A stretch of 64,000 bases of DNA. It comes from SIG603 sp963589785. GTDB taxonomy: Bacteria > Bacillota > Clostridia > Oscillospirales > Acutalibacteraceae. The notes under the pieces were generated by a model. The model saw only the letters and a list, made by a program, of their open reading frames with translations, was not told the DNA's origin and did no database searches. Positions 52,950-60,584 of the stretch are shown here, one piece after another. The DNA is taken from the NCBI GenBank assembly GCA_963589785.1, contig CAVAMJ010000008.1:1-64000 (forward strand). Reading direction: 5' to 3'. The position numbers were made by a program, and so were the translations under genes. Positions within the stretch are counted from its first letter, which is position 1. Every line of letters starts with the position of its first letter.

Positions 52950-53204
52950 TTAAACCTCGAGAGAAACGCTGTTTTCGTCCTCGCCGAAAAGCTCCTCAAG
53001 TGAAAGAGCGGAGTTGTCTGCCTTTAGAAGAAGAGAGTCGTCGCTCTCACGGTTTTTATAATCAGTTGCGCTTATCGAGTCCTTGTCAATTCCCGAATAG
53101 GTGATGGTCGTGTCTGACGGCTGAATCTCGAAAACGCATCCCACGATTGCGGCTGATATCATAACAAATACAGCGGTCAGAATAAATGCACATTTCTTAG
53201 TCAA
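52950..53204 (-). CDS. Small exported or membrane-anchored protein, unknown
   Basis: 84 residues: MTKKCAF start, a hydrophobic helix (5-24) ending IVGC (lipobox-like), then a polar acidic region. Could be a small lipoprotein. Preceded by GGAATGATCAACTTTGACT; no recognised family. Confidence 0.6.
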   Translation of the reverse strand: MTKKCAFILTAVFVMISAAIVGCVFEIQPSDTTITYSGIDKDSISATDYKNRESDDSLLLKADNSALSLEELFGEDENSVSLEV

Positions 53205-53404
53205 AGTTGATCATTCCTTTCTCCGTAGTTTCATATGAAAGAGTAACTGAAATCTACAATACCATTATCCCACACAAGCAACAAAAAATCCGCAGAAAAA
53301 GGCAAAACTTTTGCAAAATCAGCAAATGAAATAAAATAAAAACTGACCAAAATTCATTTTTGTTTACAGTCAGTTAATTATTTAGGTGATTTGTTGTGAT
53401 ACAA

Positions 53405-53502
53405 TCTTACTATAGTGTTTATGTAAGTGTTCCTCGTCAGCCGATAGGCGGGGAACGCTCTGCGTTTAGGAAAGATTCTTAAGCGCCGATAGGAGTGGGA
53501 TA
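53405..53502 (+). ncRNA. Possible structured leader before plsC-like gene
   Basis: Two adjacent hairpins: GTTCCTCG / CGGGGAAC (53428-53455) and GCGTTTAGGAA / TTCTTAAGCGC (53462-53486, fully paired with two G-T). The 9-mer GCCGATAGG occurs at 53440 (in hairpin 1's loop) and again at 53485 (overlapping hairpin 2 and the ribosome binding site). It does not match a riboswitch class I recognise. Confidence 0.4.
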
Positions 53503-54285
53503 ATGGAGAAAAAAAGGTCGAGGCTATATAAGGGTGCGGTATTTATTCTAAGAAAATTTTACAAGGCGCCCGAACTCATCGGAACCGAGAATATACCCGA
53601 AAAAGGGGCAATGCTCGTCGGAAATCACTCAAAGACGAACGGCCCGATTATCAGTCAGCTTTATTTGCCGGGAAAGAATACAACCTGGTGCATAGGTCAG
53701 ATTTTCACTAAGGACGAGTGCAGAAAATATACCTTCAAGGATTTTTGGTCAAAAAAGCCCAAGGCGGTAAGGTGGATATATAAAATAGCGGCGGCAATCA
53801 TAGCGGCGCCGCTTTCAAATCTGATAAACTCCTGTGATTTAGTTCCCGTTTATCACGATTCGAGGCTTAGGTCTACTTTCAGAACGGCGGTCGATAGCCT
53901 TATAGACGGCAACGATGTGGTTTTTCCCGAACAGAATATTCCGCATAACAATATCGTGTATGAGTTTCAGGATAAATTCATCGATACGGCAAAGTACTAC
54001 TACAAAAAAACCGGAGAAAAACTGAAATTCGTCCCTATGTATATCGCTCCGAGACTGCACAAGGTGGTTTTCGGAAAGCCGATAGAATATAACCCCGACG
54101 CTCCCATAGCAGAGGAGAGAAAACGAATTTGCACTTATCTAATGGATGAAATAAGCGAAATTGCTTATTCGCTTCCAAGGCACACCGTTGTGCCTTATCC
54201 GAATATTCCCTCAAGAGAATATCCGCAAAACACGAGAGAGGAGGCGGTAGTATCAGAAAGCCTGAGGTCGATTACACAAAGCTGA
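53503..54285 (+). CDS. PlsC-like acyltransferase (1-acylglycerol-3-phosphate acyltransferase family)
   Basis: 260 residues. Motif I is AMLVGNHSKTNGP, which keeps the NH but has Gly where the usual HX4D has Asp; motif III is VVFPEQN (usual FPEG), and CDLVPVYHDSR is between. The acyltransferase fold is clear but the catalytic dyad seems altered, so activity is uncertain. TAGGAGTGGGATA site. Its end overlaps the likely start of the PAP2 gene. Confidence 0.75.
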   Translation: MEKKRSRLYKGAVFILRKFYKAPELIGTENIPEKGAMLVGNHSKTNGPIISQLYLPGKNTTWCIGQIFTKDECRKYTFKDFWSKKPKAVRWIYKIAAAIIAAPLSNLINSCDLVPVYHDSRLRSTFRTAVDSLIDGNDVVFPEQNIPHNNIVYEFQDKFIDTAKYYYKKTGEKLKFVPMYIAPRLHKVVFGKPIEYNPDAPIAEERKRICTYLMDEISEIAYSLPRHTVVPYPNIPSREYPQNTREEAVVSESLRSITQS

Positions 54286-54968
54286 GACTTAATAACATAA
54301 CAAGCCCCGAATATTCTCATTTGCTGTTGCTTTCGGGGTGGCTTGTTTATTTTATTTTTTATTTTTTGACAGAAAATCTCATTCCTTACGAGAGCTGTCA
54401 TGTTATGCACTGCGTGCTTGACGATATAATTCCGTTCAACGAGTATTTTGTGATATTCTATGTATCGTGGTATTTTCTGATAGCGGCAAGCCTTCTTTAT
54501 TTTCTGCTCTATGATGTTGAGAGCTTCAAAAAACTTCAGACATTCATCATATGCACGCAGGTTATCGGAATGATATGCTATATTTTTTATCCCAGCATAC
54601 AGGACCTTCGCCCCGATGAATTCACCCGCCAAAATGTTTTCACCGCAATTATGGGATTGATATATAAGTTTGATACGCCGACAGGCGTTTGTCCGTCGCT
54701 TCATGTTGCATATTCCATGGGAATTATGTCCGTTTGGCTGAAACAGGAGAGACTAAAGCCGATAGGTAAGTTTGCTGTCTCCGCACTTTGCATAATGATT
54801 TCCATATCGACTGCATTTGTAAAGCAGCATTCGTGCGTTGACATAATCTGCGCTGTTATAATGTGCTTTTTCATAGAGCTTTTTGTTTACAGAAAACGAT
54901 ATTTTGGGGCAAATCGGAAGTTTTTACAAAAAAAACAATTCAATTTACTGCAAAGCAACAAAAAATAA
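54252..54968 (+). CDS. PAP2-family membrane protein, probably non-ATG start
   Basis: Motif CPSLHVAYSMG and STAFVKQHSCVDI carry the PAP2 histidines and Asp; about six helices. The TTG at 54321 lacks a binding site, and the frame upstream of it (RKPEVDYTKLRLNNITSPEY) reads like a natural N-terminus. An ATC at 54252 lies 7 bases after GGAGG and overlaps plsC, suggesting coupled translation from a rare start. If wrong, the protein begins at 54321 (215 aa). Confidence 0.7.
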   Translation: MRKPEVDYTKLRLNNITSPEYSHLLLLSGWLVYFIFYFLTENLIPYESCHVMHCVLDDIIPFNEYFVIFYVSWYFLIAASLLYFLLYDVESFKKLQTFIICTQVIGMICYIFYPSIQDLRPDEFTRQNVFTAIMGLIYKFDTPTGVCPSLHVAYSMGIMSVWLKQERLKPIGKFAVSALCIMISISTAFVKQHSCVDIICAVIMCFFIELFVYRKRYFGANRKFLQKKQFNLLQSNKK

Positions 54969-55035
54969 TTCCCGTATAGATTTTTGCGTGTTAAAATGGT
55001 AAAATTAAGTTAATAGAAAAAAGGAGGAAACCTCT

Positions 55036-55359
55036 ATGAAACTTATTTTGGCTATAGTAAGCAATAATGACGGAGCAGCCGTACAGTCATCTTTGACAAA
55101 GGCGGGCTTTCAGGTAACAAAGCTTGCTACAACAGGCGGATTTCTTATGGCCGGAAACACAACGCTGATTTCAGGTGTTGAGGACGATAAAGTCCAAGAG
55201 GCTATTGATATAATCGGAACACATTCAAGCAAGCGCACTCAGATAACACCGGCAAACACTCAGATAGACCCGGGCATCTGCGCACCGTACCCCGTTGAGG
55301 TCTCTGTAGGCGGCGCTACCATATTCGTCTTGAATGTAGACAGATTTGAGAAGGTCTGA
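55036..55359 (+). CDS. darA: Cyclic-di-AMP receptor, PII-like
   Basis: 107 residues matching DarA/PstA: MKLILAIVSNNDGAAVQSSL, then FQVTKLATTGGFLMAGNTT, and GGATIFVLNVDRFEKV at the end. These trimeric proteins bind c-di-AMP; their downstream role is unresolved. AAAGGAGGAAACCTCT site. The stop overlaps the holB start by one base. Confidence 0.92.
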   Translation: MKLILAIVSNNDGAAVQSSLTKAGFQVTKLATTGGFLMAGNTTLISGVEDDKVQEAIDIIGTHSSKRTQITPANTQIDPGICAPYPVEVSVGGATIFVLNVDRFEKV

Positions 55360-56375
55360 TGAATTTTGACGGTTTTGTCGGAAACGACGAGGTAAAGGAA
55401 AGCCTAAACAGACTGACAAGCTCCAAAAGACTGCCGCATGCGCTGATTATTCAGGGTGCTGACGGACTTGGCAAGCACACGCTTGCAAAGAAGATTGCCG
55501 CATACCTCACCTGTAAATGCGAGGACGAGAGCCTAAGACCGTGCGGGAAGTGCAAGGCTTGCATAGAGATGCGTGCGGGAAGTCACCCAGACGTCAGGAG
55601 CATTGCGCCGCTCGGCTCGGCAAAGACGGTGAATGTCGCTCAGATAAGGGACGGTGTTGTGCTCGATTGCTACGAAAAGCCGATTGAAGCCGATTATAAC
55701 ATCTATCTGCTTGAGTCGGGAAAAGCGTTCACGCCTCAGGTGCAGAACACTCTTCTTAAGGTGATAGAAGAGCCGCCCGAGGGCGGCGAGTTCATCATGC
55801 TTGTCTCAAGTGCAGAATCCATGCTCACCACGATTAGATCCCGTGCGGTGACGCTCACCTTGAGAGCACCCAAAAAGGAAGAGGCAATATCCGCTTGCAG
55901 AAAAATCCACCCTGAGCTAAGTGAAGAAAAGCTCGAGGAGGCGGCAAAGCTTTTTAACAACAACATCGGAAGGATGCTTGCATTTCTTTCTGCCGACGAC
56001 GAAAAGACTGCAAAGAAGAACAAGAAAAGTTCTTCGCTCTCTTTTGAGACAGCCTCAGAGATTGCGAGAAATATCGATGCGAGAGAACCGAGAATTTTGC
56101 TCGAAAAGACCTTTCCGCTCATTGATGACAGGGCTCTCTTTACTGAAACTCTCGATATGCTCGAGGAGATTTTCCGTGATGCGTGCGTGATTAAAGCGGG
56201 CGGCAACAGACTGATAAGCACAGACCCCGAGGCGGCAAAGAAAATAGCCGATTCAAGGACGAAGAAACGAATTGTCGGTCTGCCCGAGGTTTGCTCAAAA
56301 TACCGCAGAATGTGCGACGGCAACGGAAACATGAAGCTTATCGTGACGAGCCTTTGCGCAAGGCTTAGAGAATGA
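55359..56375 (+). CDS. holB: DNA polymerase III subunit delta'
   Basis: 338 residues. Clamp-loader AAA+ fold with Walker A-like GADGLGKHTLAKK, a Zn-binding cluster CKCEDESLRPCGKCKACIEM, and the VIEEPPEGGEF sensor region. Part of the replication clamp loader. Gene order darA-holB-ricT is as in Bacillus. Confidence 0.9.
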   Translation: MNFDGFVGNDEVKESLNRLTSSKRLPHALIIQGADGLGKHTLAKKIAAYLTCKCEDESLRPCGKCKACIEMRAGSHPDVRSIAPLGSAKTVNVAQIRDGVVLDCYEKPIEADYNIYLLESGKAFTPQVQNTLLKVIEEPPEGGEFIMLVSSAESMLTTIRSRAVTLTLRAPKKEEAISACRKIHPELSEEKLEEAAKLFNNNIGRMLAFLSADDEKTAKKNKKSSSLSFETASEIARNIDAREPRILLEKTFPLIDDRALFTETLDMLEEIFRDACVIKAGGNRLISTDPEAAKKIADSRTKKRIVGLPEVCSKYRRMCDGNGNMKLIVTSLCARLRE

Positions 56376-56390
56376 TATTAATGATTATAA

Positions 56391-56418
56391 AGTCGAATGC
56401 GAAATGTGTTCGGCTTTT
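56391..56418 (+). terminator. Weak terminator after holB
   Basis: AAGTCGAA / TTCGGCTT stem followed by TTTTATTATT. Confidence 0.5.
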
Positions 56419-56451
56419 TATTATTGTCTGATAACGGCGCTTAATTTGTGG

Positions 56452-56480
56452 TTGAATAAAAACGCAATATCTTTTATAAT
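56452..56480 (+). promoter_or_regulatory. Sigma-A promoter for ricT
   Basis: TTGAAT, 17 nt, TATAAT, 90 bases before the start, indicating that ricT can be expressed apart from holB. Confidence 0.65.
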
Positions 56481-56569
56481 TAAAAAGAATGCACGCTTGA
56501 GCGTGATTTACAGATATATTGTAATACACACATAAACGAAAGATCCGTTTAATCGGATGAGGATAAAAT

Positions 56570-57436
56570 ATGGCAGAAGTTATCGGAGTAAAATTTACAA
56601 GCACCGGAAAGGTGTATTATTTCGACCCCGACAAGAGAATTCTCGCAAGGGGCGAAAAGGTTATCGTTGAGACGGCAAGAGGCGTCGAGTGCGGCGAGGT
56701 TGCCCTCGAAAACCGTGAGGTAGCAGACGACAGCATCGTTCAACCGCTCAGAAAGCTTATAAGAATAGCTACCGAGGACGATTTCAAGAAGATAGAGGAG
56801 AACAAGGAGAAAGAAAAGAAGGCATATGCTCTTTGCGAAAAGAAAATTGCGGAGCATAAGCTTGATATGAAGCTTGTCGATGTTGAGTATACCTTTGACA
56901 ACAGCAAAATTCTTTTCTACTTCACTTCTGACGGCAGAGTCGATTTCCGTGAGCTTGTCAAGGATTTGGCGGCTATGTTCAGAACAAGAATAGAACTTAG
57001 ACAGATAGGCGTAAGAGATGAGGCAAAGCTTCTCGGCGGCATAGGAATTTGCGGCAGACCGTTCTGCTGTTCAAGCTTTTTGAACGGATTTCAGCCGGTT
57101 TCCATTAAAATGGCTAAGGAACAGGGACTTTCCCTCAACCCTGTCAAGATTTCGGGTACCTGCGGCAGACTAATGTGCTGCTTGAAGTACGAGCAGGAGG
57201 CATATTCAGACCTTCTCAAGACCACGCCTAAGGTCGGCGCTATTGTTTCCACTCAGGACGGCAAGGGAACTGTCATTGAGGTAAACCTTCTTACGAGAAA
57301 GCTTACCGTAAAACTCGATAAAGCACCGGACGCAGCCCCGAGTATCTATAAGGCTGATGACGTTAAGGTTATCCGTGACGGAAGAATAAGCGTCAACAAA
57401 AAGGAAATAGAGGAGTTCAAAAAACTCGAAAACTGA
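56570..57436 (+). CDS. ricT: PSP1-domain protein, RicT/YaaT
   Basis: 288 residues with the PSP1 domain (FTSTGKVYYFDPD, then VDYRFTSDGR-type FYFTSDGRVDFRELVKDLAA) and the cysteine-rich GICGRPFCCSSF and GTCGRLMCCLKYE that bind Fe-S clusters in the Ric complex. In B. subtilis RicT helps RNase Y-dependent mRNA processing and sporulation. Family identity is firm; role here inferred. Confidence 0.93.
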   Translation: MAEVIGVKFTSTGKVYYFDPDKRILARGEKVIVETARGVECGEVALENREVADDSIVQPLRKLIRIATEDDFKKIEENKEKEKKAYALCEKKIAEHKLDMKLVDVEYTFDNSKILFYFTSDGRVDFRELVKDLAAMFRTRIELRQIGVRDEAKLLGGIGICGRPFCCSSFLNGFQPVSIKMAKEQGLSLNPVKISGTCGRLMCCLKYEQEAYSDLLKTTPKVGAIVSTQDGKGTVIEVNLLTRKLTVKLDKAPDAAPSIYKADDVKVIRDGRISVNKKEIEEFKKLEN

Positions 57437-57444
57437 GAAAACTT

Positions 57445-57474
57445 AGAACGCACCTTGTGTGCGTTCTTTTTTTA
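57445..57474 (+). terminator. Terminator of ricT
   Basis: AGAACGCAC / GTGCGTTCT stem followed by TTTTTT. Confidence 0.9.
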
Positions 57475-57583
57475 TTTAACGCAAAAAATCAAAATTCGAT
57501 TGTGAGAAAAAGCGAGAAAATAAAAGAAAAAACGAGAAAACGAAAGAAACAAAAATCTAAATTAAATTTATGCGAAAAAGTTG

Positions 57584-57612
57584 TTGACTTGCCAAGTTTC
57601 TTGTGGTATTAT
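57584..57612 (+). promoter_or_regulatory. Promoter of rplM-rpsI
   Basis: TTGACT, 17 nt, TATTAT. The transcript leader of about 95 bases (CCCGAGCGGGACGCAAGGG) could fold as an L13-type autoregulatory leader, but this was not resolved. Confidence 0.75.
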
Positions 57613-57714
57613 CATTAAGCGCGTAAAGCGAAAACGGCTTTATTTAGCCAAGTTTTTAAAGTTTACCCGAGCGGGACGCAAGGGTTAAGATAACTAATTT
57701 TACGGAGGTACGCT

Positions 57715-58146
57715 ATGTCCACTTATATGGCAAAAGCCGGTCAGGTAGACCGCAAATGGTATGTAATTGACGCTGCAGGCAAGCCACTCGGCCGTGTAGC
57801 AGCTCAGGCAGCTATTTTACTCAGAGGCAAGCATAAGACAACATTTACACCACACGTAGATTGCGGTGATCATGTTATCATCATCAACGCTGCAGACGCA
57901 GTTCTCACAGGCTCAAAGCTCGATAATAAGGTTTATTATCATCACACAGGCTACATCGGTCACATGAAGGCTGTTAAGTACAGCACACTCATGAGAACAA
58001 AGCCGGAGCTTGCTATGAAGCTCGCAGTTGAGGGTATGATTCCTTCAAACACAATCGGACGCGCAGCATGCACAAGACTCAAGATCTATGCAGGCAGCGA
58101 GCACCCACATGCATCTCAGAAGCCTGAGTCATGGGACAAGATCTAA
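57715..58146 (+). CDS. rplM: 50S ribosomal protein L13
   Basis: 143 residues, standard L13 length, with RKWYVIDAAGKPLGRVAAQ, HVDCGDHVIIINA and MIPSNTIGRAA. Strong ACGGAGGT site. Followed after 17 bases by rpsI, the usual pair. Confidence 0.98.
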   Translation: MSTYMAKAGQVDRKWYVIDAAGKPLGRVAAQAAILLRGKHKTTFTPHVDCGDHVIIINAADAVLTGSKLDNKVYYHHTGYIGHMKAVKYSTLMRTKPELAMKLAVEGMIPSNTIGRAACTRLKIYAGSEHPHASQKPESWDKI

Positions 58147-58163
58147 GAAGGAGGAAATAAATA

Positions 58164-58565
58164 ATGTACGAGACAGCTCCATATTTTTACGGTACAGGCA
58201 GAAGAAAGTCCAGCGTAGCAAGAGTTAGACTTTACGAAGGTACAGGTAAGATCACAATCAACGACAGAGACATCGACGATTACTTCGGACTTGAGACACT
58301 CAAGCTCATCGTTCGTCAGCCTCTCGCTCTCACAGAGACAGACGCTAAGTTTGATATTGTTTGCCGTGTTGCAGGCGGCGGCGTTTCCGGTCAGGCTGGT
58401 GCAATCCGCCACGGTATCGCAAGAGCACTTCTTCAGTATGATTCCGAGAACCTCCGCGCTTCTCTCAAGAAGGCAGGTTTCCTCACAAGAGATCCGAGAA
58501 TGAAGGAAAGAAAGAAGTACGGTCTCAAAGCCGCACGTCGTGCTCCTCAGTTCTCCAAGAGATAA
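58164..58565 (+). CDS. rpsI: 30S ribosomal protein S9
   Basis: 133 residues with the S9 pattern: YGTGRRKSSVARVRL, GGGVSGQAGAIRHGIARAL, and the terminal APQFSKR that reaches the P-site. AAGGAGGAAATAA site. Confidence 0.98.
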   Translation: MYETAPYFYGTGRRKSSVARVRLYEGTGKITINDRDIDDYFGLETLKLIVRQPLALTETDAKFDIVCRVAGGGVSGQAGAIRHGIARALLQYDSENLRASLKKAGFLTRDPRMKERKKYGLKAARRAPQFSKR

Positions 58566-58609
58566 TTTTTCGGTTTACCGAATTTATCGAAGAAGCTATC
58601 AAAGCGCAC

Positions 58610-58643
58610 AAAAGCCCACGATTTATCGTGGGCTTTATTTTTT
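58610..58643 (+). terminator. Terminator of rplM-rpsI
   Basis: AAAGCCCACGA / TCGTGGGCTTT stem followed by ATTTTTTT. Confidence 0.92.
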
Positions 58644-58668
58644 TACCGCCTGAGATAATCAAACGAAA

Positions 58669-58704
58669 AGACCTTCCCTTTTTTGGGGAAGGTCTAATTT
58701 TTGT
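58669..58704 (-). terminator. Terminator of micro-gene array 4
   Basis: AGACCTTCCCC / GGGAAGGTCT on the minus strand, followed by TTTTCG. It lies just after the last micro-gene of the array. Confidence 0.75.
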
Positions 58705-58711
58705 GCATAGC

Positions 58712-58792
58712 CTAATAAATTAGGTTCACGTAATCAACTAAAATGATTCTTGGCTTGTTGTCTCTGTCTGTAAGTTTTGAGTTATTGCTCAT
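58712..58792 (-). CDS. Micro-peptide, 26 aa
   Basis: Begins MSNNSKLTDRDNKPRIILVD and ends YVNLIY. Note the YVN, though without the GG of array 3. AAAGGAGATAATT site. Confidence 0.6.
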   Translation of the reverse strand: MSNNSKLTDRDNKPRIILVDYVNLIY

Positions 58793-58815
58793 AATTATCT
58801 CCTTTTTCTTAATCT

Positions 58816-58920
58816 TTATCCGTGATGACTTAATATACCCTGAAAACCGAATACTCCCAAACCCGATTGGTTGAGTGCGTTTATCATTTTATCAAATAAT
58901 TCTGCTATATTGTTTCCCAT
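58816..58920 (-). CDS. Micro-peptide, 34 aa, amphipathic
   Basis: Begins MGNNIAELFDKMINALNQSG and ends FQGILSHHG. An amphipathic helix with a Gly-rich C-terminus. AAAGGCGAATT site. Confidence 0.65.
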   Translation of the reverse strand: MGNNIAELFDKMINALNQSGLGVFGFQGILSHHG

Positions 58921-58942
58921 AATTCGCCTTTCTTCTTTTCTC

Positions 58943-59026
58943 TTATCTCATTCCGATTAGTAAGCTGTTGCGATGTTCAATTGGAGGGCTTAAAAACCTC
59001 GATATATTATCAAAAAATCCTTTCAT
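58943..59026 (-). CDS. Micro-peptide, 27 aa, first of array 4
   Basis: Begins MKGFFDNISRFLSPPIEH and ends LLIGMR. GAAAGGAGAACACAA site, 60 bases after promoter P9. Confidence 0.65.
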   Translation of the reverse strand: MKGFFDNISRFLSPPIEHRNSLLIGMR

Positions 59027-59085
59027 TTGTGTTCTCCTTTCGTTTGTTCTTTTTAGTATTTGTTGTTTTCCTTTGTTGTGATTAC

Positions 59086-59120
59086 ATTTTATCAGCCCGC
59101 ATAGGACAGATTAAGGACAA
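59086..59120 (-). promoter_or_regulatory. TTGTCC-box promoter P9 (minus strand)
   Basis: Read on the minus strand: TTGTCC (59120-59115), CTGTCC (59109-59104), 12 nt, TAAAAT (59091-59086), then GTAATCACAACAAAGG. The downstream 16 bases are identical to those after P4. Confidence 0.88.
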
Positions 59121-59187
59121 AGAAAAGAGCACAAACGGCGAAAGTTTTTCACATTTATTTTCGGGATGTTGAAAACTAAAGAGGAAA

Positions 59188-59220
59188 AGCGAAAATCTCC
59201 AAGCTTTTACACTTGGAGAC
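59188..59220 (-). terminator. Possible terminator of yibE/F gene
   Basis: TCTCCAAG / CTTGGAGA hairpin; on the minus strand followed by TTTTCGCTTTT. The rest of 59121-59261 shows no gene. Confidence 0.6.
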
Positions 59221-59261
59221 TCCCGCTGTATATATTAGGAAATCAAGATGATGTCATAATC

Positions 59262-60467
59262 TTAATAATTTTCCTTTTCCTCTGCGACAACTATATCGCT
59301 TGTGGTGAGATTTTCGCTTTCGTCTGATTTATTCTTCTTTTTTGTCAGAAGAATACTGCTTGTCAGAGCGGTGAACGGTGCTACCGTAGCAAGACCGAAC
59401 GAGCCGACGAGAGTATCGAGAATTTCAGCCGAAACATACTTGTAATTGAGGATGTGAAGAACAGGTGTGCCCTGTGCCATGAACACCATCAAAAGTGCGA
59501 TGCAGCTGCCGGAATAAGCCAAAAGAAGGGTTGTGGTCATAGTTCCCAGAGCAGAGCGTGCGACATTCATTCCCGAATTAAAGGCTTCTTTCCAGCCGAT
59601 GTCAGGCTTCTTTTCTATGACTTCATTGATAGCGGATGTGATATCCACCGCCAAATCCATCATAGCGCCGCTTGCGCCGAGGAAAATCGAGCTCATAAAT
59701 ATCTGGGTTAAATTTAGATTTTGATAACCGGAATATAGAAGAGACTCGGAGTTTGCCATTACGGCGCCGTGAATTTTGAACACCGTGGTGAAGAGTATTC
59801 CCAGCACGCAAGTGGTCACTGTTCCGAGCATTGAGCCGGAAACCGCCGAGAGAGTCTTTATATCAAAGCCATAGACGAAGTAAATTATCATCAAGGTGAG
59901 AAGTGCCGTTATAAACAAACCGACGGGAATGGGGTTCACGCCTTTTAAGTATAGCGGAACCATTATCTTCCATATCGTGAGAACCGTGACAACGAACGAG
60001 AAAACCGCTCTGAAGCCGTTTGCACCCGCTATCGCAATGAGGAACAGGGTGAAGACTATCGCAAGGATAAGCTCCTTATCAAGTCGATAGTAGTCACTCA
60101 TGGTGACACGGGTGGCATTTCCGTCATCATCCATGCTGACAACGGCAAGAGCCTTGTCGCCTACGGAGTAGATCTTGTCGGACTCGAGAGAGCCGCTGAG
60201 CATATTGACGCCGCTCATGGTTTCGCCCTTGAATTTTCCGTTTAATATCTTTACTTCGCAAATCTGCTCGCCCGACTGAATGAGCCCTGTGGAGTAGACG
60301 GCGCTTTCATCTGTCGAGAGAACCTCAACTTTGCATCGTTCGGCTTCCTGATAAATGACGGCGTCTTCGTAGCCTGTCGGAATGAGCATGAGTGCGATTA
60401 TCATGAGAGTTCCCACTATCATGAAAGCAAATTCTCTTTTTCTGTTTATATTCAGTAATTTTTTCAT
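59262..60467 (-). CDS. YibE/F family membrane protein
   Basis: 401 residues: one N-terminal helix, an extracellular beta-rich region (about 40-125), then seven helices with the YibE/F pattern (NPIPVGLFITALLTLMIIYFVYG, FLGASGAMMDLAVDITSAINEV, AYSGSCIALLMVFMAQGTP). Function unknown. Acidic cytosolic tail. Confidence 0.88.
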   Translation of the reverse strand: MKKLLNINRKREFAFMIVGTLMIIALMLIPTGYEDAVIYQEAERCKVEVLSTDESAVYSTGLIQSGEQICEVKILNGKFKGETMSGVNMLSGSLESDKIYSVGDKALAVVSMDDDGNATRVTMSDYYRLDKELILAIVFTLFLIAIAGANGFRAVFSFVVTVLTIWKIMVPLYLKGVNPIPVGLFITALLTLMIIYFVYGFDIKTLSAVSGSMLGTVTTCVLGILFTTVFKIHGAVMANSESLLYSGYQNLNLTQIFMSSIFLGASGAMMDLAVDITSAINEVIEKKPDIGWKEAFNSGMNVARSALGTMTTTLLLAYSGSCIALLMVFMAQGTPVLHILNYKYVSAEILDTLVGSFGLATVAPFTALTSSILLTKKKNKSDESENLTTSDIVVAEEKENY

Positions 60468-60584
60468 CTTAACAATAATTTCCTTAATATATTCAAATGG
60501 GAAATGCTTTCGGCATTCCCCATTTGACCGCAGTCTATCTAAACCTATACTTGGAGGATTCGGTTTTTAGATTGTTTTGGTAGC

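Noticed and set aside
58981..59172. A 63-codon plus-strand frame
   Set aside because: It lies antisense to micro-gene 58943 and promoter P9 and has no ribosome binding site.
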